Translations under genes and position numbers: made by a program
DNA from: Aggregatibacter actinomycetemcomitans
GTDB taxonomy: Bacteria > Pseudomonadota > Gammaproteobacteria > Enterobacterales > Pasteurellaceae
Reading direction: 5' to 3'
DNA length: 64,000 bases
Assembly: GCF_003130205.1 (NCBI RefSeq)
Contig: NZ_NRDF01000003.1
Span: forward strand, 93,096-157,095
Notes under the pieces: model-generated
What the model saw: the letters and a program-made list of their open reading frames with translations, nothing else
Database searches by the model: none
Told to the model about the DNA's origin: nothing
Shown here: positions 57,885 to 64,000 of the stretch, piece after piece
Layout: every line of letters begins with the position of its first letter
Numbering within the stretch: position 1 is the first letter of the stretch

Positions 57885-60800
57885 ATAAAATAACGATAAA
57901 ACAAGAACTTAATCCTTTACAACACTCCCTTTTCACACAACTGAATGACGTCATGCTTGCGGATAAACGCCGTTTATCCGCGCGTATTCATGGCATTGGC
58001 AAAATTAAAAGCACCGATGCACAACAAGCCGTCGCCACGGAGATCGAACAACAAATTCAACAGGCGAAATTGCGCGTGGAACAACGGAAAAGTGTGGTGC
58101 AAAATCCGATTGTTTTTCCGGAAAGCCTGCCTGTTAGCCAACGCAAAGCGGAAATCGAAAAATTATTGTCCGAACACCAAGTGATTGTGGTGGCAGGGGA
58201 GACCGGTTCGGGCAAAACGACCCAGTTGCCAAAAATGTGTCTGGAGTTGGGGTTAGGCAACTTCGGCATGATTGGACACACCCAACCACGCCGCATTGCC
58301 GCCCGTTCCGTCGCCGCGCGTATTGCGGAAGAATTGCAAACGGAATTGGGTGATTTGGTGGGTTACAAAGTGCGTTTTAACGACAGTCTCTCCGACAACA
58401 CCCAAATCAAGCTGATGACCGACGGGATTCTGTTGGCGGAAATTCAAACGGATCGTTTTCTTAACCAATATTCCTGCCTGATTATCGATGAAGCCCACGA
58501 ACGCAGCCTGAATAACGATTTTATTCTGGGTTATCTGAAACAGCTTTTGCCGCGTCGCCCGGATCTTAAATTGATTATCACCTCCGCCACCATTGATGTG
58601 GAGCGTTTTTCCAAGCACTTTGATAACGCGCCGATTATTGAAGTTTCCGGCAGAACCTATCCTGTGGAAGTGCGTTATCGCCCTATCGCCGAGGAAGACG
58701 ATCAAGACCAGTTGCAAGGTATTTTAAATGCGGTGGATGAGCTGCAAGCAGAAGGGCGCGGCGATATTTTGATTTTTATGAACGGCGAACGAGAAATCCG
58801 CGACACGGCGGAAGCCCTGCAAAAACAAAATTTAAAACACACGGAAATCCTACCGCTCTTTGCGCGCTTATCGGCACAAGAACAAAACAAAATTTTCCAC
58901 CCGAGTGGCTTAAATCGTATCGTGCTTGCCACCAACGTGGCGGAAACTTCCCTCACCGTGCCGGGCATTAAATATGTTATCGACCCCGGCACCGCGCGCA
59001 TTTCTCGTTACAGTTACCGCACCAAAGTGCAACGCTTGCCTATTGAGCCTATTTCACAAGCCTCCGCTAATCAGCGCAAAGGGCGTTGCGGACGTGTGAG
59101 CGAAGGTATTTGTATTCGTCTTTATTCGGAAGAAGATTTTAACAATCGCCCGGAATTTACCGATCCGGAAATCTTGCGCACCAATTTAGCATCCGTTATT
59201 TTGCAAATGACGGCGTTGGGTTTGGATGATATTGAAGCCTTTCCGTTTGTGGACGCGCCGGATAAACGGCATATTCAGGACGGGGTGAAGTTGTTGGAAG
59301 AGTTGGGGGCGTTAGAATGGAAAGTAACACGCCAGCCCCCCTCAGCCCTGCGGGCAGCTCCCCCCGCAAGCAAGGGGAGCCAAGATTCTTTTTCTACACA
59401 ACTTCATAATCTTTCCTCCATCCGTAAACAGGGGGAGGGAAAGGGTATTTTATCAGAAGAAGGAGCTTCGCTCCCTCCGTTTACGGGGGGAGCTGCCCGC
59501 AGGGCTGAGGGGGGGAATACTCCAACTTTTAAAGAAAAACGCGTTCTCACAAATCTCGGTCGCCAACTCGCCCAGCTCCCCGTGGATCCACGCCTTGCCA
59601 AAATGCTGCTAAGTGCGGTCAATTTTGGCAGCGTTTATGAAGTGATGATCATCGTTTCCGCGTTATCCATTCAAGATCCGCGTGAGCGCCCGACAGAAAA
59701 ACAACAAGCAGCGGAAGAAAAACATCGTCGTTTTGCCGATAAAAAATCGGATTTCTTGGCGTTTTTGAATCTGTGGAATTATCTGCAAGAACAACAAAAA
59801 GCCTTGAGCAAAAACCAATTCCGTCGCCAATGTCAAAAGGATTTTCTCAATTATCTGCGCATTCGCGAGTGGCAGGATATTTATCAACAAATTCGCCTTG
59901 CGGTGCGTGAAATGGGCTTGCCGATTAATTCCGAAAAAGCGGAATATCAGCAAATTCATACCGCACTTTTAAGCGGTTTGCTGTCCCATATCGGGCTGAA
60001 AGAAGCGGAAAAGCAGCAATATCTCGGCGCACGCAACGCCCATTTCACCATCTTCCCTAATTCCGTGCTTTTCAAAAAGCAGCCGAAATGGGTGATGGCG
60101 GCGGAGTTGGTGGAAACGTCCAAACTCTGGGGACGCATGGTGGCGGAAATCGAGCCGGAATGGATTGAACCGCTTGCGGTGCATTTAGTGAAAAAATCCT
60201 ATTCCGAACCGCGTTGGTCGAAATCGCGCGGGGCGGTGATTGCCGATGAAAAAGTGAGTTTGTACGGCGTGCCGATTGTGGCGGCGCGCCCTGTGAATTA
60301 CGGCGCTATCGATCCTGCGGTGAGCCGCGAGATTTTCATTCAATCGGCTCTGGTTGAGGGCGATTGGAATACGAAGCACTCGTTCTTCAAACAAAATCAA
60401 CAGCTTATCCGCGAAGTGGAAGAACTGGAACACAAAAGCCGCCGCCGTGATATTTTGGTGGACGAGCGCACGCTGTTTGAGTTTTACGACCAACGAATCG
60501 GCACGGAAGTGGTGTCTCAAAAGCATTTTGATACTTGGTGGAAAAAAGCGTCCAAACAGGATCCGGAACTGCTGAATTTCGAGCGTTCTTTCCTGATTAA
60601 TGACGACGCGGAGCAGGTGAGCAAACTGGATTTTCCGAATTTCTGGCACCAAGGCAATTTGAAACTCAAACTCACCTACCAATTTGAACCCGGCACTGAC
60701 GCGGACGGCGTGACCGTGCATATTCCGCTGCCGTTGCTTAATCAGGTGGAAATGACGGGCTTTGACTGGCAAATCCCGGGCTTGCGTGAAGAACTGGTGA

Positions 60801-61993
60801 TTGCGCTGATTAAATCCTTGCCGAAATCCTACCGTCGCAACTTCGTGCCTGCGCCGAATTACGCGCAAGCCTTTTTAGGGCGCGCCGTACCGTTGGAAAA
60901 ACCGTTATTGGATACGCTGATTTATGAATTGCGCCGCATGACGGGCGTGACCGCGGAAGCGGAACATTGGAACTGGGCGCAAATCCCGAGCCATTTAAAA
61001 ATGACGTTCCGCGTGGTGGATGAAAAGGGCAAGAAAATTGCCGAATCTATGGATTTGGACGCGCTGAAGTTTGAGCTGAAAGACCGTGTGCAGGAAAGCA
61101 TTTCTGCGGTGGCGGACGACGGCATTGAACAAAGCGGCGCGCACATTTGGAATTTCGCCGACCTGCCGCAATTTTATGAGCAGAAAAAACAGGGTTTCAG
61201 CGTGAAAGCCTTCCCGGCAATCGTTGATGAAAAAGATGCCGTGGGCCTGAAACTGTTTGAAACGGAATTTGAGCAAGCCGTGGCAATGCAGCAAGGGCTG
61301 CGCCGCCTGTTGTTGCTCAACGTGCCGTCGCCGATTAAATATTTACACGAAAAACTGCCGAATAAATCCAAACTCGGGCTTTATTTCACGCCGTTCGGAC
61401 GTGTGCTGGATCTGATTGATGACTGTATCGCCTGCGCCGTGGATAAACTCATTGTGGATTTCGGCGGTTTTGTGTGGAACGAAGAAGGCTTTGAAAAACT
61501 GCGCGATTTTGTGCGCGAAAACCTCAATGATGTCACCGTGGATATTGCACAAAAAGTGGAGCAAATCCTTACGCTCACCCATCAATTAAACCAACGACTG
61601 AAAGGCAAAATGGACTTCACCATGGCGTTTGCGTTGTCCGATATGAAAAGCCAAATCGCCGGCTTGATTTATCAAGGCTTCGTACAAAAAAGCGGCTACG
61701 CCCGCCTGCCGGATTTACTCCGCTACCTGCAAGCCATCGACAAACGCATGGACAAACTTGCCCAAGACGTCAATCGCGACCGCGCGGCAATGTTACGCGT
61801 GGAACAGGTACAACAAGCCTACCAACAGTTGCTCGCCAAACTCCCGAAATCCAAACCGATTTCTGATGAAGTAGCTGAGATTCGATATATGATCGAAGAA
61901 TTGCGCGTGAGTTTATTTGCGCAGCAGCTGGGGACGAAGTATCAGGTGTCGGAGAAGCGGGTGTTGAATTTGATTATAAATATTAGTTATTAA
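57881..61993 (+). CDS. hrpA: ATP-dependent RNA helicase HrpA, with in-frame palindromic insertion
   Basis: DEAH-box RNA helicase involved in rescue or processing of mRNA and ribosomes. The 1370-residue protein has Walker A (GETGSGKTTQLP, about 106), DEAH (LIIDEAHERS), SAT (ITSATID) and motif VI (QRKGRCGRV), then OB-fold and a long family C-terminus. Residues about 486-545 (PPSALRAAPPASKGSQ to GGAARRAEGG) come from a 180-bp insertion with perfect inverted ends. It adds exactly 60 codons after the helicase core and keeps the frame, which explains the excess over the roughly 1300 residues of relatives. Confidence 0.93.
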   Translation: MNKITIKQELNPLQHSLFTQLNDVMLADKRRLSARIHGIGKIKSTDAQQAVATEIEQQIQQAKLRVEQRKSVVQNPIVFPESLPVSQRKAEIEKLLSEHQVIVVAGETGSGKTTQLPKMCLELGLGNFGMIGHTQPRRIAARSVAARIAEELQTELGDLVGYKVRFNDSLSDNTQIKLMTDGILLAEIQTDRFLNQYSCLIIDEAHERSLNNDFILGYLKQLLPRRPDLKLIITSATIDVERFSKHFDNAPIIEVSGRTYPVEVRYRPIAEEDDQDQLQGILNAVDELQAEGRGDILIFMNGEREIRDTAEALQKQNLKHTEILPLFARLSAQEQNKIFHPSGLNRIVLATNVAETSLTVPGIKYVIDPGTARISRYSYRTKVQRLPIEPISQASANQRKGRCGRVSEGICIRLYSEEDFNNRPEFTDPEILRTNLASVILQMTALGLDDIEAFPFVDAPDKRHIQDGVKLLEELGALEWKVTRQPPSALRAAPPASKGSQDSFSTQLHNLSSIRKQGEGKGILSEEGASLPPFTGGAARRAEGGNTPTFKEKRVLTNLGRQLAQLPVDPRLAKMLLSAVNFGSVYEVMIIVSALSIQDPRERPTEKQQAAEEKHRRFADKKSDFLAFLNLWNYLQEQQKALSKNQFRRQCQKDFLNYLRIREWQDIYQQIRLAVREMGLPINSEKAEYQQIHTALLSGLLSHIGLKEAEKQQYLGARNAHFTIFPNSVLFKKQPKWVMAAELVETSKLWGRMVAEIEPEWIEPLAVHLVKKSYSEPRWSKSRGAVIADEKVSLYGVPIVAARPVNYGAIDPAVSREIFIQSALVEGDWNTKHSFFKQNQQLIREVEELEHKSRRRDILVDERTLFEFYDQRIGTEVVSQKHFDTWWKKASKQDPELLNFERSFLINDDAEQVSKLDFPNFWHQGNLKLKLTYQFEPGTDADGVTVHIPLPLLNQVEMTGFDWQIPGLREELVIALIKSLPKSYRRNFVPAPNYAQAFLGRAVPLEKPLLDTLIYELRRMTGVTAEAEHWNWAQIPSHLKMTFRVVDEKGKKIAESMDLDALKFELKDRVQESISAVADDGIEQSGAHIWNFADLPQFYEQKKQGFSVKAFPAIVDEKDAVGLKLFETEFEQAVAMQQGLRRLLLLNVPSPIKYLHEKLPNKSKLGLYFTPFGRVLDLIDDCIACAVDKLIVDFGGFVWNEEGFEKLRDFVRENLNDVTVDIAQKVEQILTLTHQLNQRLKGKMDFTMAFALSDMKSQIAGLIYQGFVQKSGYARLPDLLRYLQAIDKRMDKLAQDVNRDRAAMLRVEQVQQAYQQLLAKLPKSKPISDEVAEIRYMIEELRVSLFAQQLGTKYQVSEKRVLNLIINISY
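59336..59515. repeat. 180-bp palindrome-ended repeat inside hrpA
   Basis: The ends 59336-59365 and 59485-59514 are perfect 30-base inverted repeats rich in C/G (CCCCCCTCAGCCCTGCGGGC and on). The left arm plus adjacent GGGGAGCCAAG matches the unit at 48771-48817 in the MITE-like element. The inner part contains a further CCGTAAAC/GTTTACGG pairing. It is therefore a mobile or amplified intergenic repeat that has landed within a coding sequence. Confidence 0.82.
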
Positions 61994-62002
61994 GGACTTT
62001 TT

Positions 62003-62860
62003 ATGAGTAAGATATTAATTCCACTAGAGATTATTGCTTTTTTATCCAGAGAGTTACCTGGCTTTAATTCACATACAGAATTAGATACATTATTTTTATC
62101 TGCAGGTATAGCATCAGATAGTATTTCTAATGAAAATAAGGAAAAAAAGGTTCAACGTAAATTATCAAATATAAATGATACTTGCCCAGAACCAATACAA
62201 AAATTAGAGATCTTGCTTAATGAAGCTACAAAACCTTTGATGGGAAATGATTTTCCCTATGGATATAAAAAAACTCAAGAAGAGAACAAGAAAAAATTTA
62301 AAGAGGATATAGAAACAGAACTAAGTAACCATGGTTTCACATATATTAATGGGAAAATCTTACCATCAAAATCGTTATCGCCTGTTAGCATCACTTTGTT
62401 TGATTTGATTAAAAATAGAGATGTTTCCTCAATAAATCGAGAATTTGATAGAGCGCTAAAAAGTTTAAATACAAATCCATTAGATGCGATTTCTTCTGCA
62501 TGTAATATTTTAGAGTCTATTTTAAAATTTTATATTTCAGAGAAATGTTTAGAACTACCTAATACACAAATATTAAAAGAATTGTGGAAAGTAGTTAAAG
62601 AAGATTTTAAGTTTGGATTAAGTAAATTAGGACAAGATGATTTACAGAAAATTAATTCTGGTATTACATCTATAATTGATGGTGTAGCATCAATAAGGAC
62701 ACACGAAAGCTCAGCACATGGTGGAGGTCCAGAATCCTATATTCCTGAGGTTAGACAGGCAAGATTGGTTGTTAATGCAGCTCATTCTTTGGCTATATAT
62801 ATATTAGAAACATGGGAGGCTCAAGATAGCCTTTCACCATCGCCAAAACGTCTCAGATAG
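62003..62860 (+). CDS. Abortive-infection-type protein (Abi C-terminal domain)
   Basis: A 285-residue cytoplasmic protein likely linked to phage defence. The C-terminal third fits the Abi_C-type domain: NPLDAISSACNILESILKFY, then RTHESSAHGGG and RQARLVVNAAHSLAIYILETW. The N-terminal half is helical and charged, and I do not recognise it. The gene is far more AT-rich than hrpA or the downstream phosphatase and is flanked by dispersed repeats, suggesting recent acquisition. No partner gene is present. The domain call is from pattern memory. Confidence 0.68.
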   Translation: MSKILIPLEIIAFLSRELPGFNSHTELDTLFLSAGIASDSISNENKEKKVQRKLSNINDTCPEPIQKLEILLNEATKPLMGNDFPYGYKKTQEENKKKFKEDIETELSNHGFTYINGKILPSKSLSPVSITLFDLIKNRDVSSINREFDRALKSLNTNPLDAISSACNILESILKFYISEKCLELPNTQILKELWKVVKEDFKFGLSKLGQDDLQKINSGITSIIDGVASIRTHESSAHGGGPESYIPEVRQARLVVNAAHSLAIYILETWEAQDSLSPSPKRLR

Positions 62861-62878
62861 TATAAGTCCCCAACGATA

Positions 62879-62938
62879 GCACGTCTCCCGACGCGTGCTT
62901 ATTTTCAAGCATTAGGCACGCGTCGGGAGACGCGCGCC
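62879..62938. repeat. Dispersed palindromic repeat (GCACG...CGTGC family)
   Basis: An inverted repeat with arms GCACGTCTCCCGACGCGTGC and a complementary right arm ending in CGGGAGACGCGCGC, and loop TTATTTTCAAGCATTAG. The same unit recurs at 63834-63900 and, split, at 48702-49105. Confidence 0.75.
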
Positions 62939-62969
62939 AACGTAATAGATCAAAAAGTGCGGTCATTTT

Positions 62970-63047
62970 ATTCGCAATTCGGCATTGCCGACTTGCTCAC
63001 CCTTCGGGTCGTCGGCAAGCCGACGCTCAAAACGCGTTGCGTTTTGT
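62970..63047. repeat. Dispersed repeat shared with the MITE-like element
   Basis: ATTCGCAATTCGG, then ACTTGCTCACCC, CGGGTCGT and ACGCTCAAAACGC up to TTGCGTTTTGTC matches about 48888-48973 with some 80 percent identity. It contains a GCCGAC/GTCGGC stem. A USS pair flanks it (62953 and 63088). Confidence 0.65.
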
Positions 63048-63119
63048 CTCAATCGTTTTTCTCGCTCAAAAAACACTTCCAAAACCGACCGCACTTTTCT
63101 ATTTTTCTCAATAAACCGA

Positions 63120-63785
63120 TTAATGATGTAACTGTTGAATGACGCGCAAGATTTCTTTCATGTCTTTACCACAATAATCGGCTTCGGATTGGTCGATGTG
63201 CATGCGTTTTTCTTCGTAGGCGATGACGGGAATGCCTGCGGTTTTAGCGGCTTGAATGCCGGAAAAAGAATCCTCAATCGCCACGGCATTTTGGGCTTGT
63301 ACGCCTAATTTTTCGAGGGTGTAACGGTAAATTGTCGGGTCCGGTTTGCTGCGCTTAAATTGTTCGCCGCTGACAATAAAATCAAAATGTTGAATGATGC
63401 CGCATTCGGTCAGAATATTTTGAATGTGGTCAAGGTGGGAGGAGGAGGCGACGGCTAATTTTATACCGTTTTGTTTGGCGAAATCAATGATTTGCTGAAT
63501 ATCGGCTCGGAAAATCGCGCGGTAATCCACGGTGGCAAAAAGCTGTTTGAAGAAATCAAAATAGCGCTGTTTGATTTCTTCTAAGGAGAGCGAGGAACCA
63601 CTCAATTTTTTCACGATTTCAGGGATTTCCGCCAGTCCTTTGCCTACCACTTCCGAACGTTCGAGCGGGGTTAACGTGCAGTCGTGTTCCTTAATGGATT
63701 CAATAAATTGCGCTTGTAAGTCGTATTCTAAAAATTCGGTATCGACAATCACGCCGTCCATATCAAAGATGATCGCTTGTAGCAT
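63120..63785 (-). CDS. HAD-superfamily phosphatase (beta-phosphoglucomutase-like)
   Basis: A 221-residue HAD subfamily IA hydrolase. The nucleophile motif is FDMDGVIVDTE (residues about 7-17), motif II is AVASSSHLDH, motif III includes the lysine in KRSKPDPTIY, and motif IV is AIEDSFSGIQAA. Relatives are sugar-phosphate phosphatases or beta-phosphoglucomutases; the lack of context prevents a firm substrate call. Confidence 0.85.
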   Translation of the reverse strand: MLQAIIFDMDGVIVDTEFLEYDLQAQFIESIKEHDCTLTPLERSEVVGKGLAEIPEIVKKLSGSSLSLEEIKQRYFDFFKQLFATVDYRAIFRADIQQIIDFAKQNGIKLAVASSSHLDHIQNILTECGIIQHFDFIVSGEQFKRSKPDPTIYRYTLEKLGVQAQNAVAIEDSFSGIQAAKTAGIPVIAYEEKRMHIDQSEADYCGKDMKEILRVIQQLHH

Positions 63786-63833
63786 AGATTTTCCTTATAA
63801 CAGTTGGATTTTTGTAAAAACTTTAAATTTTGT

Positions 63834-63900
63834 TGGCGCGCGTTTCCCGACGTTTGCTTATTTTCAGACATCAGGAACACGCGTCAGGAGACGCGCGCCA
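63834..63900. repeat. Dispersed palindromic repeat, second copy
   Basis: TGGCGCGCGTTTCCCGACGT, TTGCTTATTTTCAGACATCAG, then ACACGCGTCAGGAGACGCGC: the same family as 62879-62938, with several substitutions in both arms. The rest of 63901-64000 shows no gene. Confidence 0.7.
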
Positions 63901-64000
63901 GTGGTGTTTTTTTGTGTTTTCGCGTAGATACTGTCTCCCAGCCCCAAAGTCAAATGTTTTTTCACTAAGCTAAACAAACTTGTGGTTGGTAAAAAGTTTT

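Overview
Organism. The recurring 9-mer AAGTGCGGT and its complement, often paired as hairpins between genes, is the DNA uptake signal of the Haemophilus/Aggregatibacter branch of Pasteurellaceae. A ygiW-qseBC operon with a CTTAA-N6-CTTAA box, a full sialic-acid/GlcNAc cluster (siaPT, nanMEKA, siaR, nagBA) and argG, prfC, hemH-ydiI-ydiJ-ompA-grxD neighbourhoods like those of H. influenzae point to Aggregatibacter, probably A. actinomycetemcomitans or a close relative. The genus call is an inference from gene content.

Layout. 1-8.7 kb: a murein endopeptidase, a four-gene siderophore ABC importer with a Fur-like box, cpdB and fdhE. 8.7-22.1 kb: a broken small gene, ygiW-qseBC, ggt (with a perfect CRP site), a small membrane protein, argG, a nucleotide-sugar epimerase-like gene, a collapsed purC remnant, prfC, a higBA pair and glnE. 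22.3-30.1 kb: a damaged type I-C CRISPR-Cas locus. 30.2-35.8 kb: a TPP riboswitch, a decayed thiD, thiBPQ, a second toxin-antitoxin pair and bioB. 35.8-37 kb: remnants of an IS200/IS605 transposase and of a restriction-type protein. 37-48.7 kb: a NagE-like PTS permease and the sialic-acid/amino-sugar catabolic cluster. 48.7-49.1 kb: a small transposable element with an 8-bp target duplication. 49.2-62 kb: tpx, hemH, a thioesterase, ydiJ, ompA, a broken lemA, grxD, two small membrane proteins and hrpA, which carries an in-frame palindromic insertion. 62-64 kb: an abortive-infection-type gene, dispersed repeats and a HAD phosphatase.

Most notable region. In the CRISPR-Cas locus, cas3, cas5 and a truncated cas8c are followed not by cas7 and cas4 but by the tail of a SLATT-type protein and a complete CD-NTase-like (SMODS) nucleotidyltransferase, i.e. 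a CBASS-like fragment, and then by intact-looking cas1, cas2 and a 7-repeat array. This middle segment carries DNA uptake words of several Neisseriaceae dialects (exact matches to my memory of the Kingella and N. mucosa types, near match to the Eikenella type), a lone CRISPR repeat with compensatory stem changes, and Neisseria-like intergenic repeats. Cas1-cas2 and the flanks carry the Pasteurellaceae signal. The simplest reading is cross-family exchange by natural transformation between oral bacteria followed by decay: the interference complex cannot form from this locus, while the adaptation genes remain.

Theme of decay. purC, thiD, lemA, cas8c, SLATT, an IS200 transposase and a restriction-like gene are all visible as remnants, so this genome appears to be losing biosynthetic and defence functions while keeping uptake systems (thiamine, siderophore, sialic acid).
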